Shown: positions 45,844-55,307, counted from the first letter of the stretch. The stretch is 60,915 nt of DNA from Chitinophagaceae bacterium (GCA_027486835.1 JAIXOJ010000135.1:1-60915); one strand, 5' to 3'. Notes: a model not told the origin generated them from the letters alone. Numbers and translations are program-made.

Positions 45844-46575
45844 ATGAATAAAAACATTGTAGCCTTTATTTTTGGTATTTCAATTGTGTTGGGTGCTTAC
45901 TTAGTGAGCAATGCGTTTGCCTCGCGCTACAAAACGGAGGATGTAGTATCTGTAACAGGCCTGGCAGACAAAGATTTTGAGAGTGATTTAATTAATTGGT
46001 CTGCCAGTTATAGTCGTAAATCGTTGGATTTAAAGGAAGCATTTGCACAACTAAAGGCAGATGAGCAGATTGTGAAAGCCTATTTAGTGTCAAAAGGTAT
46101 CACAGAAAAAGAGTTATTATTTTCTGCAGTGGATGTACAAAGGACACATGAGGACAAATTTGATCCATCAGGCAGGATGATTGGTTCGGTATTCACTGGT
46201 TTCCAGCTAACACAAACTGTATCTATTGAGTCAAAAAGAATTGATGCCGTAGAAACGGTGTCTAGAGATGTTACCTCTCTAATTGAAAAAGGCATTATCA
46301 TCAATTCATTTCCACCATCTTACTATTATTCTAAACTTTCCGAATTGAAAATAGATTTATTGTCAAAGGCAGCCGCAGATGCCAAACTGCGCGCTGAAAC
46401 GATTGCCAAAAGTGCTGGTGGAGGTTTGGGCAAATTAAAGAAAGCCAACATGGGTGTGTTTCAAATTACTGGTAAAAATAGCAACGAGAATTATGAAACT
46501 GGTGGAACATTCAATACCTCTTCCCGTATCAAAACAGCTACCATTACTGTGAAAACAGAGTACAAGATACGATAA
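45844..46575 (+). CDS. SIMPL domain-containing protein (DUF541)
   Basis: 243 residues. An N-terminal signal anchor or signal peptide (residues 5-26, VAFIFGISIVLGAYLVSNAF) is followed by the SIMPL domain, recognisable by VVSVTGLADKDFESDLINW, VSKGITEKEL, FTGFQLTQTVSIES and SKAAADAKLRAETIAKSAGG near residue 178-197. Proteins of this family (E. coli YggE, BP26, SIMPL) are periplasmic or envelope proteins linked to oxidative stress or signalling; the biochemical role is poorly defined. It stands alone, convergent with the glycosyltransferase genes. No intrinsic terminator was found after it. Confidence 0.88.
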   Translation: MNKNIVAFIFGISIVLGAYLVSNAFASRYKTEDVVSVTGLADKDFESDLINWSASYSRKSLDLKEAFAQLKADEQIVKAYLVSKGITEKELLFSAVDVQRTHEDKFDPSGRMIGSVFTGFQLTQTVSIESKRIDAVETVSRDVTSLIEKGIIINSFPPSYYYSKLSELKIDLLSKAAADAKLRAETIAKSAGGGLGKLKKANMGVFQITGKNSNENYETGGTFNTSSRIKTATITVKTEYKIR

Positions 46576-46607
46576 CAGTAAGCGCGTTAACGCATCCAAG
46601 CAAGTTG

Positions 46608-46635
46608 TAAGTAATAGGTTCTAGGTAGTAGGAAG
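46608..46635. repeat. Heptamer repeat copy (TAAGTAA/TAGGTAG)
   Basis: Four exact 7-bp units: TAAGTAA, TAGGTTC, TAGGTAG, TAGGAAG, between the convergent SIMPL and glycosyltransferase genes. Confidence 0.55.
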
Positions 46636-46775
46636 AATAGCATAGAGCAACTAACCATTAAAGTTGACTTGATGGTGTTCCCTTTACTAAAAGATTGAAA
46701 GCCAAGATGTTTTTAGAGTCGATTGTACATTCTTTTTTAAAAGATAATCTCTCTTTAGATGGTAATTGATCTTTC

Positions 46776-47939
46776 TTAATAAAACCTTTCTCCTCCAAGC
46801 CATTTACCCTCGCCCCAAATCCATTCCACTTGTTGTTTTGCATTGTGTTCGTTATTAAACATACCTAGCAAGTGCAACTTGCGTAATTCAATTTCTTCTT
46901 GGGTAAAAGGCTTTTGTTTCAGTTGTTTAATCAGCTCTAAAAAATCATTTTCATCCTTTCCAATGTGGCAGTCTGCTTCCAAGCCTGTGCCTTGAACCGT
47001 TGCTGGGTTTACCAAACAATGTCTTCCGTTGTACAAAGCATTTAGCAATTTGAGCTTTATTCCACTAGTATGATAGGAGGGAAGTATGTTTACATGTGCC
47101 TTCCTAATCATGTCTTGCATCTCTTGTTCAGAAGGATTAGCCACCATACATGTATGCATCTGCTGATGGGCTAATGCACACAGTTTTTTTGATGGATTTT
47201 TTCCTGCTATAACAAATGGCTGCTTGGTTTTGCTAAACACCTTCTCTAGCAACCAAATGGCCGCACGTTCATTTACCTCTACACTTAAATCTGCCTGATA
47301 CAAACAATACTTTCCTGTGCCAGTGAGGCAATTAACGGTCCAATCAGGGGGTAAATAAAGCGATAAATAATCGATGGTTTTGCAGCCAAATTCGGTTCTG
47401 TAAATAGCTACGTCTTTATGCGTAACGCCCCAAAAAGCGGTGGCTTTTTCTGCAATGGAGCATTCATATTTCCTCAAAAGTTTACTTTCCCTAAGGTAGT
47501 ATAGCTTTTTAAGGGGGGAGTTGCAGCTTTCATACAACTCTTGGTAATATTGATATTCTACATTGTGTACACGTACAAACTTTCTTCTGTTGGCAAACCG
47601 CTGGTCGTTCAACAAATAAGTACAGTGAATGCCTTCCATAAAAATGGGGTAGTCATCCTGTAATAAGTTGCTTAATAATGCCTCATTCTTTCTGCTAGCC
47701 ACAATGTATGGCAACACTGTAGAAACCGCTTTGTGACCTTCCTGCCTATGGTAATAATGCACCGATTCGCAATATTGATTGAGTGCTTGCTGCTGCCCCC
47801 TTCCATACTCAAAGCAATGGAGATGAATTTTCACACCCTGCTGCTGAAGGGAGGGCAGTTTATAAAACAAATCAAAAACACCTCCGTAATCAACAGGGTA
47901 TGGAACGTTAAGGGTGATGATATGCAGGTGTTTATCCAA
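46776..47939 (-). CDS. Glycosyltransferase, GT-B fold
   Basis: 387 residues. The N-terminus HIITLNVPYPVDYGGVFDL gives the first beta strand and glycine loop of a GT-B nucleotide-sugar transferase. The C-terminal half has VIAGKNPSKK, then VNILPSYHTSGIKLKLLNAL, where the usual GT4-type E-x7-E region is altered to a SGIKLKLL segment, followed by GRHCLVNPATVQGTGL. There is no signal peptide or membrane segment, so it acts at the cytoplasmic face. The start must be TTG at 47939: no ATG occurs upstream in frame after the preceding stop, and the next ATG would delete the nucleotide-binding domain. It begins 22 bp after the other glycosyltransferase ends, so the two form one operon. Substrates are unknown. 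Confidence 0.82.
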   Translation of the reverse strand: MDKHLHIITLNVPYPVDYGGVFDLFYKLPSLQQQGVKIHLHCFEYGRGQQQALNQYCESVHYYHRQEGHKAVSTVLPYIVASRKNEALLSNLLQDDYPIFMEGIHCTYLLNDQRFANRRKFVRVHNVEYQYYQELYESCNSPLKKLYYLRESKLLRKYECSIAEKATAFWGVTHKDVAIYRTEFGCKTIDYLSLYLPPDWTVNCLTGTGKYCLYQADLSVEVNERAAIWLLEKVFSKTKQPFVIAGKNPSKKLCALAHQQMHTCMVANPSEQEMQDMIRKAHVNILPSYHTSGIKLKLLNALYNGRHCLVNPATVQGTGLEADCHIGKDENDFLELIKQLKQKPFTQEEIELRKLHLLGMFNNEHNAKQQVEWIWGEGKWLGGERFY

Positions 47940-47961
47940 AATGTTGTTTAGAAGCGGGTGT

Positions 47962-49050
47962 TTATAATATATCTTTCCAAAACTGAAGTAATGTTTTTTC
48001 CTCTTCGCCCCAATGGAGTACCGATCTGGCTGCTAGGGCATTAGCTTCAATATGCTGGTATAATACATGGTCGGTAAGCAATTTGTTCAGTGCGGAGGCT
48101 ATTGTGTGGGGCTGCGTGTCTTCTATCAGGTAAGCAAAAGGATATTGTTCCAAAATCACCGCATATTCTGGGTAATTCACACAAACTTGAGGAATACCTG
48201 CCATCATGTAATCGAAAAAACGGTTGGCAAGTGAATAATATTGATTGAGACCAGTGGGTTCAAACAGCATTACCCCAATATGGCATTGGGGGGTAAGCTG
48301 TTGTAATTCAATCGGAGGTATAGCCCCCTTGAAGATAATTTTTTGCTCCAATTTATATTGTTGTACAAGGGTTTTTGCTGATTCAAGAAAATTGCCAGTG
48401 CCACAAATTATTAGCTCCGCATCCACCCATTGCATAGCAGGAATCAATGTTTCAAAACTTCTGCCTTCGTTCACTGCACCTTGATAAATGATGGTTGGGG
48501 AATTAAATTTCTGTTTTTGTGGAATGTTTTTATGCAAAGGCATATTTCTGACAATACCATACTGCACGCTATACCTGCGAGAAAACTCTTGCTGAATAAA
48601 CTCATTTACAGTGTATCCATTTAAAAATCGAGGAACTGCAAATTGCTCTATGGCTAACCAAAACCGATGAACCCTCTTTCTGGTAACAATTTCTTTTTGC
48701 TCCGTAAACAATTCATGCGCATCATAAACCCTTTGCTTACCTCTTATTAAAGAAGCAAAATATACTGGCATAATGGTGTCTAAATCAATTGCGCAAAAAG
48801 CATCGGCACGAATAAACAACAGGCGGAAAAACAATAAAATATTGTATGCCCCATAAAACAAGAAGCCTTTTGTAAACCAACAAAAAAGACGGTATTGCTG
48901 AAATGGTTGTTTTGTCAAGGGCGCAGATTGTGGCAATTGTCTGCCAATTAATGCCACTTCGTATCCCCCCTTTACCAAGGAACTACAGATACGTTGCATC
49001 CGTTGGTCGAAATTCAAATCGTTGGTAACTGTTAATATAATTCTAGACAA
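47962..49050 (-). CDS. Glycosyltransferase family 4-like protein
   Basis: 362 residues, GT-B fold. The N-domain starts RIILTVTNDLNFDQRMQRI, typical of GT4 mannosyl/glucosyltransferase-like proteins. DAHELFTEQ lies near residue 115. The C-domain has IYQGAVNEGRSFETLI, LIICGTGNF, IIFKGAIPP and LANRFFDYMMAGIPQVC, the nucleotide-sugar binding region with its FDYM-AG signature. The start is TTG at 49050, supported by the promoter element at 49070-49077. It is the first gene of a two-gene operon with the downstream glycosyltransferase, likely for an envelope polysaccharide or lipid-linked glycan. No flippase or polymerase gene is visible here. Confidence 0.88.
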   Translation of the reverse strand: MSRIILTVTNDLNFDQRMQRICSSLVKGGYEVALIGRQLPQSAPLTKQPFQQYRLFCWFTKGFLFYGAYNILLFFRLLFIRADAFCAIDLDTIMPVYFASLIRGKQRVYDAHELFTEQKEIVTRKRVHRFWLAIEQFAVPRFLNGYTVNEFIQQEFSRRYSVQYGIVRNMPLHKNIPQKQKFNSPTIIYQGAVNEGRSFETLIPAMQWVDAELIICGTGNFLESAKTLVQQYKLEQKIIFKGAIPPIELQQLTPQCHIGVMLFEPTGLNQYYSLANRFFDYMMAGIPQVCVNYPEYAVILEQYPFAYLIEDTQPHTIASALNKLLTDHVLYQHIEANALAARSVLHWGEEEKTLLQFWKDIL

Positions 49051-49069
49051 ATTTGGACAAGTTGTAAAA

Positions 49070-49077
49070 CAAATATA
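49070..49077 (-). promoter_or_regulatory. Predicted -7 element of the glycosyltransferase operon
   Basis: TATATTTG on the minus strand, 19 bp upstream of the TTG start at 49050, giving a leader of roughly 13 nt. An exact TAnnTTTG match. Confidence 0.6.
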
Positions 49078-49289
49078 CTGGGTCTATAAGCCTATAATGT
49101 AAGCTTTTCTTGGATGTTTACAGGGCATTAAGGCAAAATTTAAGGATTCCATACCGTTATCAGTCAGTTACGAATGAATAAATAACTCCTAAAAACGGCA
49201 GTAAATGATTGCAAATGAGCCATAAAAAGCTAACAAATAGCTAAATGAATAAGTATAATTACCCAACCTTTGTAGAAATTATTATTAAG

Positions 49290-49323
49290 TTGCCTCAATC
49301 AATGTGCATTTCTCCTACATTTG
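49290..49323 (+). promoter_or_regulatory. Predicted promoter of rpsO
   Basis: TACATTTG (49316-49323), an exact TAnnTTTG, with a TTG at 49290-49292 23 bp upstream as a possible -33 element. The leader to the rpsO ATG would be about 55 nt, room for autoregulation by S15. The rest of 49078-49383 shows no gene. Confidence 0.6.
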
Positions 49324-49383
49324 CGGCCATTAAAAAAAATATAAGAAGCAATACCGTTTGTTTCGCTTAAAAAAAGAATTACG

Positions 49384-49653
49384 ATGGCAATCACTAAAGA
49401 AAAAAAAGTTAGCGTTTTCACTCAATATGGTGGATCAGCTACAAATACTGGCTCAACAGAAGCGCAAATAGCTTTATTAACTGAGCGTATTGTGGATATC
49501 AGCAAACATTTGCAATCCAACAAAAAAGATTTTTCCAGCCAAAAGGGCCTTATTGAATTGGTAGGTCAAAGAAAGAGCTTGTTAATCTATCTACAGAAGA
49601 AAGACTTGATGGGCTACCGTGCCTTGATTGAAAAACTAGGTCTTAGAAAATAG
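49384..49653 (+). CDS. rpsO: 30S ribosomal protein S15
   Basis: 89 residues, the standard length. S15 binds helices 20-22 of 16S rRNA and is a primary assembly protein of the 30S platform. Recognised by the order TGSTEAQIALLTERI, then LQSNKKDFSSQKGLIELVGQ, then RKSLLIYLQKKD, then YRALIEKLGLRK at the C-terminus. Followed by pnp after an intrinsic terminator, the conserved rpsO-pnp arrangement of many bacteria. S15 often represses its own translation through its leader; whether the leader here folds suitably was not determined. Confidence 0.98.
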   Translation: MAITKEKKVSVFTQYGGSATNTGSTEAQIALLTERIVDISKHLQSNKKDFSSQKGLIELVGQRKSLLIYLQKKDLMGYRALIEKLGLRK

Positions 49654-49719
49654 GTCTTCCTCCCCATTGTTGGGGGTTTGGAGGCGATTGTATAGACCAA
49701 TTGGTTTTATAACTGTATG

Positions 49720-49759
49720 CAAATCCCAGCTTCTTATTGATGTTGGGATTTGTTTTTTT
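49720..49759 (+). terminator. Terminator between rpsO and pnp
   Basis: A 9-bp stem (CAAATCCCA with TGGGATTTG) and a 15-nt loop, followed by seven Ts. It may be partly read through into pnp. Confidence 0.8.
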
Positions 49760-49845
49760 ACCCCTTTTGTAGTTATCTTTTTTCAACGATTGTAATTAGC
49801 AGGCACAAGGTTTTGTGCTTCATTTCAATACCAACTTAATACCAA

Positions 49846-51975
49846 ATGTTATCTCAACCCATTCAATCAACTTTTACGCTACCTAATGGCGAAGAAGTAT
49901 TTATAGAAACGGGCAAGATTGCCCGTCAGGCAGACGGTTCAGTTACCGTTCGTCAAGGTAATTGTATCCTTTTAGCTACCGTTGTAGCTAATAAAGACCC
50001 TAAAGAAGGTCAAGACTTTTTCCCTTTGAGTGTAGATTATCAAGAAAAATTTGCTTCTGCTGGAAGAATCCCTGGCTCATTCTTTAAACGTGAAGCTCGA
50101 TTAAACGATTATGAAATCTTAACAAGCCGATTGATTGACCGTGCACTTCGCCCACTTTTTCCCGAAGACTATTTCTGCGATGTACAGGTTTTAATCAGCC
50201 TTGTTTCCAGCGACTATGAAGTAATGCCCGATGCATTAGCTTGCTTAGCAGCATCTGCAGCATTGGCTGTATCGGATATACCCGTGAAGGAAATCATTTC
50301 TGAAGTAAGAATTGGCCGAGTAAATGGTGTATTTGTGGTTAACCCTACCCGTACCCAATTAGAATCTGCCGACATGGAATTTATCATCGCCGCCACTGAA
50401 AAAAACCTAATGATGGTGGAAGGTGAAGCCAAACAATGCAGCGAAGAAGATTTAATCAAAGCATTAGAACTGGCGCATGATGCCATTAGGGTTCAAATAA
50501 AAGCGCAAGAAAAACTTAGAGATTTAAAAGGAATCACCACTAAACGTGATTATAAAAAACCTGTTGAGGACCTTGAATTAAAAGCTAAAGTTGCCAGTTT
50601 TGCTACTGAAAGAATTTATGAAATTTCCAGAAAAGGTTCTGCTAAGCACGACCGTAGTGATGCTTACAGTGCTTTAAAAACCGAGCTTTTAGAAAGTTTA
50701 GGCGAAGAAGCAACCGATGTACAAAAAAAATTAACCAAGAAATATTTCGACGATTTACATTGGGAAGTGGTTAGAAATATGATTTTAGACGACCGCATTC
50801 GTTTAGACGGAAGGAAGCTAGATGAAGTTCGTCCGCTTGCTATGGAAGTAGATATATTACCTGGGCCACATGGATCTTCTTTGTTTACAAGAGGCGAAAC
50901 CCAGTCTTTAACTACCGTAACTTTTGGAACACCTTTGGACGATTTGCTCGTTGAAAGTGCTGCGAAATCTGTTGATAGTAAATTTTACCTACATTATAAT
51001 TTCCCGCCTTTCAGTACAGGTGAGGTAAAAATGATGCGTGGACAAAGTAGAAGAGAAGTTGGACACGGCAACCTTGCTCAACGCTCTTTGAAACAAATGA
51101 TGCCTACAGGTGATTATGCCTACACCGTTAGGGTAGTGAGCGACATTTTGGAAAGTAATGGTTCCTCGTCTATGGCTACTGTTTGCGCTGGTTCTTTGGC
51201 ATTAATGGATGCTGGCGTACCAGTTCCTAAGCATGTAAGTGGCGTGGCAATGGGCTTGATAACACGAGCCGACAGCAAATACGCTATTCTCACCGATATT
51301 CTTGGTGATGAAGACCATTTGGGAGATATGGATTTTAAAGTGACAGGAACTCGTGAAGGAATTTGCGGGGTACAAATGGATATAAAAGTAGATGGTTTGA
51401 GCATGGATGTTATGCGCGAGGCGCTTAATCAAGCCAAAGCAGGCAGGCTTCATATACTTGATGCCATGTACGATACCATTGATACTTATAGAGAAGACGT
51501 AAAACCGCATGCTCCTCGAGTAGTTAAATACATCATCGACAAAGAATACATTGGTGCAGTAATTGGGCCAGGTGGTAAAATCATTCAAGAAATACAGAAG
51601 GAAACTGGTACCACTATTAACATTGTTGAAGTGGGTATTACTGGCGAGGTTAGTATTTTCTCTAGTAATAAAGAATCTGTTGAGCGTGCTTTAAATTGGA
51701 TTAAGGGTATTGTATGTGTACCAGAAGTGGGTACCGTATATGAAGGAACAGTAAAAAGCATTAAAGAATTTGGTGCTTTTGTAGAATTCTTACCTAAAAA
51801 AGAAGGGTTACTTCACATAAGTGAAATAAGCTGGAAACGTTTAGAAACAATGGAAGGCGTTATGAAAGAGGGAGACAAAGTGAAGGTAAAACTCACCGAT
51901 ATTGACCCACGTACTGGTAAATATAAATTGAGCCACAAGGCCTTGATACCAAAACCAGAACCTGCTAACAAATAA
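49846..51975 (+). CDS. pnp: Polyribonucleotide nucleotidyltransferase (PNPase)
   Basis: 709 residues. A phosphorolytic 3'-5' exoribonuclease that degrades mRNA with phosphate, releasing nucleoside diphosphates. Two RNase PH domains (residues about 10-220 and 320-540) flank a helical linker. FFKREARLNDYEILTSRLIDRALRPLF and GRRKLDE-like RLDGRKLDEVRPL are typical. The second core has SLFTRGETQSL and SGVAMGLI, with the catalytic DILGDEDHLGDMDFKV near 485-500. A KH domain (IGAVIGPGGKIIQEIQKETG near 566-585) and an S1 domain (GTVYEGTVKSIKEFGAFVEF near 623-642) complete the protein. All parts are intact and the length is standard. Confidence 0.98.
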   Translation: MLSQPIQSTFTLPNGEEVFIETGKIARQADGSVTVRQGNCILLATVVANKDPKEGQDFFPLSVDYQEKFASAGRIPGSFFKREARLNDYEILTSRLIDRALRPLFPEDYFCDVQVLISLVSSDYEVMPDALACLAASAALAVSDIPVKEIISEVRIGRVNGVFVVNPTRTQLESADMEFIIAATEKNLMMVEGEAKQCSEEDLIKALELAHDAIRVQIKAQEKLRDLKGITTKRDYKKPVEDLELKAKVASFATERIYEISRKGSAKHDRSDAYSALKTELLESLGEEATDVQKKLTKKYFDDLHWEVVRNMILDDRIRLDGRKLDEVRPLAMEVDILPGPHGSSLFTRGETQSLTTVTFGTPLDDLLVESAAKSVDSKFYLHYNFPPFSTGEVKMMRGQSRREVGHGNLAQRSLKQMMPTGDYAYTVRVVSDILESNGSSSMATVCAGSLALMDAGVPVPKHVSGVAMGLITRADSKYAILTDILGDEDHLGDMDFKVTGTREGICGVQMDIKVDGLSMDVMREALNQAKAGRLHILDAMYDTIDTYREDVKPHAPRVVKYIIDKEYIGAVIGPGGKIIQEIQKETGTTINIVEVGITGEVSIFSSNKESVERALNWIKGIVCVPEVGTVYEGTVKSIKEFGAFVEFLPKKEGLLHISEISWKRLETMEGVMKEGDKVKVKLTDIDPRTGKYKLSHKALIPKPEPANK

Positions 51976-51998
51976 TTAATGCTGAAATAAAAAGGTTT

Positions 51999-52040
51999 AA
52001 ATAGGCTGTATTTCCACAAAAAAATACAGCCTATTTTTTT
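51999..52040 (+). terminator. Terminator after pnp
   Basis: A 15-bp perfect stem (AAATAGGCTGTATTT with AAATACAGCCTATTT) and an 8-nt loop, followed by Ts. The following 412 bp (52041-52452) show no gene or repeat. Confidence 0.9.
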
Positions 52041-52452
52041 ACTGTTTTCTGCTTCAACCCTTTATCTACTAATCCATTTCCATTGAATTTCGGTGCTTTG
52101 CCAAGACATCCCAATCTACAATAATGACCATTTCTTCTAAGCCTAAACTCCAAAAAAGGAAATTGGAAAACTTGTTTGTCATCCTATTTGGTGGGTTTAA
52201 AATAATTTTTGGGTGCTTCTGTATTCGTTCACATCCTCCTAATTACAAATACTGAGGGCAAGGCAAAAGCAAACATTTCTATACCCACGTTCTTTGTTGT
52301 TTAATGGTTTGGACTATTATTGCACCGCTTCTGCTGGAAGTGTATGGAAAAGAGGGTTGAAAGAAAAGGGGATTTAGATAAATTTTTTTGAGGGGCTTAG
52401 GATGGATAGCCATTGAAAAATCAAGAGCTCACACACATTTATTTTCAAGAAA

Positions 52453-55041
52453 ATGAGTAAGAATTTATTAATTGTAGAGAGTCCTGCTAAAGCTAAGACG
52501 ATTGAAAAAATTTTAGGCAGCGATTTCGATGTTCGTAGTTGTTATGGACATATCCGTGACTTGGAGAAAGACGATATGGGTATTGACATCCATAATAATT
52601 ATCGCCCCAAATACATTATTCCCGACGATAAAATAAAGGTGGTAAATGAGTTAAAATCATTGGCAAAAAAATCAAAAGAAGTTTGGTTAGCTTCCGATGA
52701 GGACCGCGAGGGGGAAAGTATTAGTTGGCATTTGGCGGAAGTATTGGGCTTAGACCCCATTAGTACCAAGCGTATTGTTTTTCATGAAATTACTGCCCCA
52801 GCTATTAAAAAGGCGGTTGCCAATCCTCGAACCATCAATATGGACTTGGTAAATGCCCAACAAGCTAGGCGGGTATTGGACAGATTAGTGGGTTTTGAGC
52901 TTAGCCCCGTGTTGTGGAAAAAAGTGCAACCAAGTTTAAGCGCAGGAAGGGTGCAAAGCGTGGCAGTACGATTAATTGTAGATAGAGAAAGAGAGATTAA
53001 TCATTTTATTCCCGTTAGTTCCTTTAAAGTAGATGCAGTTTTTGCCGCCAAAGACATTAGCAACAAGCCTGTGACTTTTAAAGCAGAGGCACCTGCTAAA
53101 ATGAACACACTTCAAGATGCGCGTAAATTCCTAACCTCTTGTTTTGGTGCAACTTATACCGTAAAATCTATTGAAGTAAAACCAGCAAAAAGAAGTCCTG
53201 CGCCTCCTTTTACTACCTCTACCTTACAGCAAGAAGCATCTAGAAAGCTGGGGTATAGCGTAAGCAAGACCATGTTAGTGGCTCAGAAACTGTATGAGAG
53301 TGGAAAGATTACTTATATGCGTACGGATAGTTTCAATTTAAGTGAAACTGCTTTAGCTGACATAAGTAAGGAAATCAATGCTAACTATGGATCTCAATAC
53401 AACCAACCTCGAAAGTTTAAGAATAAGAACGAAAGTGCGCAAGAGGCGCACGAGGCCATACGACCTACTTACATGAGTAACCACACGGTGGATGACCCTG
53501 AAAGCAAGCGATTGTATGAATTGATATGGAAAAGAACCATTGCCAGCCAGATGAGCGAAGCAGTGTTTGAAAAAACAATTGCAAAAATTGATATTAGTAC
53601 TAACCATGAGGAATTGACTGCCATTGGAGAAGTATTAAAATTTGACGGCTTTTTAAAAGTTTATTTAGAAGGAAAGGACGAGGAGGACGAGGAGGATGAA
53701 GATGGAATGCTGCCTCCTTTGGCAAAAGGCCAAGTGCTTAACTTTCAAGAAATGATTGCCGCTGAGCGTTTTTCTAGACCCAATGCTCGTTACACAGAAG
53801 CTTCTTTGGTAAAGAAAATGGAAGAATTAGGCATTGGCCGACCATCTACCTACGCCCCTACTATCACTACCATTGTGAAGCGCAATTATGTGGAGAAGAA
53901 AGATAAGGATGGGATAAAGCGGCAGCTCACCATTTTGCGATTGAAACCCAATAATGAAATTGGGCAAGAAATGATTACTGAAAACACTGGTGCTGAAAAA
54001 TCTAAACTATTCCCTACCGATTTAGGTATGGTGGTAACTGATTTTTTAAATAACCATTTCAATAAAGTAATGGATTTTAGTTTCACGGCTAAAATTGAGG
54101 AAGAATTTGATGGTATTGCTTTAGGTAAAATCAAATGGAGCAATATGATTGATGGTTTCTATAAACCATTCCATCAAAACATAGAGAATACCCTCGAAAA
54201 TGCGGAACGTGCAAAGGGGGAAAGAGAATTGGGCATTGACCCAGTTTCGGGTAAAAAAATTATTGCCAGAATGGGTAGATACGGCCCTATGGTTCAAATT
54301 GGGGAAACCAGCAACGAAAAGGAAAAAGCAAGGTTTGCTAAGTTGAAAGCATCCCAAAGCATTGAAACCATTACGCTAGCAGAAGCCATTGATTTGTTTC
54401 AACTGCCTAAAAGTATTGGAGAATATGAGGGCGAAGAACTAATAGTGAACGTGGGCAAATTTGGCCCATATGTAAAATTTAGGGATCAATTTGTATCGTT
54501 AGCGAAGACTGATGACCCTATGGATATTACGCTTGAACGCGCCATTGAACTGATAAAAGAAAAGAATATTGCCGATGCGGCTATTGGTCAATACGAAGAC
54601 AAGCCGGTAACCAAAGGCAAGGGAAGGTTTGGGCCATTTATTAAATGGGATGACTTGTATATCAACATTCCGAAAGGATATAACTACGATAGTCTCAGCC
54701 AAAAAGATATTACCGAGCTCATTGAAAAGAAATTAGACAAAGAAGCCAACAGGTTTATACAACAATGGCCAGCCGAAAAAATTTCTATTGAGAACGGAAG
54801 GTGGGGTGCATTTATACGCTTTGGAAAACTCATGCTGAAACTTACTGGAAAAGAGGGTGGAGGAAAATATACGCCTGAGGAAGCGGCTTTGTTAACCCTT
54901 GGTGATGTAAAAAGAATGGTGGAAGCTCAAGTGCCTGGTGCTTTTGATAAAAAACCTGCCGCAGAAAAGAAGCCTAAACCTGTTTCAGCTATGGCTGCAA
55001 AAAGAACGACTACGGCTGTGGCGAAAAAGAAGGGGAGGTAA
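52453..55041 (+). CDS. topA: DNA topoisomerase I (type IA)
   Basis: 862 residues. It relaxes negative supercoils by a single-strand break and a 5'-phosphotyrosine intermediate. The Toprim domain opens with NLLIVESPAKAKTIEKILG and has the metal-binding SDEDREGESISWHL near residue 80-93. QQARRVLDRLVGFELSPVLW and LSAGRVQSVAVRLIVDRERE follow. The catalytic tyrosine is Y288 in ITYMRTDSFNLS. GRPSTYAPTITTI is near 455. In place of the C4 zinc fingers of E. coli, the C-terminus carries three or more related GPYVKF / GPFIKW / GAFIRF repeats and a basic Lys/Ala tail, common in Bacteroidota enzymes. An acidic insert lies near residue 412. Length is normal. Confidence 0.97.
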   Translation: MSKNLLIVESPAKAKTIEKILGSDFDVRSCYGHIRDLEKDDMGIDIHNNYRPKYIIPDDKIKVVNELKSLAKKSKEVWLASDEDREGESISWHLAEVLGLDPISTKRIVFHEITAPAIKKAVANPRTINMDLVNAQQARRVLDRLVGFELSPVLWKKVQPSLSAGRVQSVAVRLIVDREREINHFIPVSSFKVDAVFAAKDISNKPVTFKAEAPAKMNTLQDARKFLTSCFGATYTVKSIEVKPAKRSPAPPFTTSTLQQEASRKLGYSVSKTMLVAQKLYESGKITYMRTDSFNLSETALADISKEINANYGSQYNQPRKFKNKNESAQEAHEAIRPTYMSNHTVDDPESKRLYELIWKRTIASQMSEAVFEKTIAKIDISTNHEELTAIGEVLKFDGFLKVYLEGKDEEDEEDEDGMLPPLAKGQVLNFQEMIAAERFSRPNARYTEASLVKKMEELGIGRPSTYAPTITTIVKRNYVEKKDKDGIKRQLTILRLKPNNEIGQEMITENTGAEKSKLFPTDLGMVVTDFLNNHFNKVMDFSFTAKIEEEFDGIALGKIKWSNMIDGFYKPFHQNIENTLENAERAKGERELGIDPVSGKKIIARMGRYGPMVQIGETSNEKEKARFAKLKASQSIETITLAEAIDLFQLPKSIGEYEGEELIVNVGKFGPYVKFRDQFVSLAKTDDPMDITLERAIELIKEKNIADAAIGQYEDKPVTKGKGRFGPFIKWDDLYINIPKGYNYDSLSQKDITELIEKKLDKEANRFIQQWPAEKISIENGRWGAFIRFGKLMLKLTGKEGGGKYTPEEAALLTLGDVKRMVEAQVPGAFDKKPAAEKKPKPVSAMAAKRTTTAVAKKKGR

Positions 55042-55042
55042 A

Positions 55043-55077
55043 TAAGTTTTAAGTAGTAAGTTTTAGGTAGTAGGTGA
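55043..55077. repeat. Heptamer repeat copy directly after topA
   Basis: Five exact 7-bp units: TAAGTTT, TAAGTAG, TAAGTTT, TAGGTAG, TAGGTGA. It begins one base after the topA stop codon. Confidence 0.6.
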
Positions 55078-55143
55078 TTGGAAGTATTGAAACGAACTAT
55101 TTAAAAATGAATTTATTTTATCAACCCCCTTTATTACAGCGTG

Positions 55144-55226
55144 AAAGTTTGGGGCGGCCAAACTTTCCCTGTTGCATAACTTATGCGGAATTGCCACCCC
55201 GCCCTGCGGGCACCCCTCGAGAGGGG
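55144..55226. repeat. Cluster of four consecutive perfect hairpins
   Basis: In 83 bp: AAAGTTTGG-GGCGG-CCAAACTTT (55144-55166), GCATAA-C-TTATGC (55174-55186), GCCC-TGC-GGGC (55201-55211) and CCCCTC-GA-GAGGGG (55213-55226). The region is GC-rich in an AT-rich genome. Pieces of it (GGGGCGGCC; ATTGCCTACC) recur at 34519 and, inverted, at 36069. It looks like an interspersed palindromic element rather than a simple terminator. Confidence 0.7.
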
Positions 55227-55307
55227 AATTGCCTACCGAGTATCTAGAAACCGACTTTTTTCAAAGAAGCTATAATAGATTAATAGCATTCTAACTATAA
55301 CAACAAT

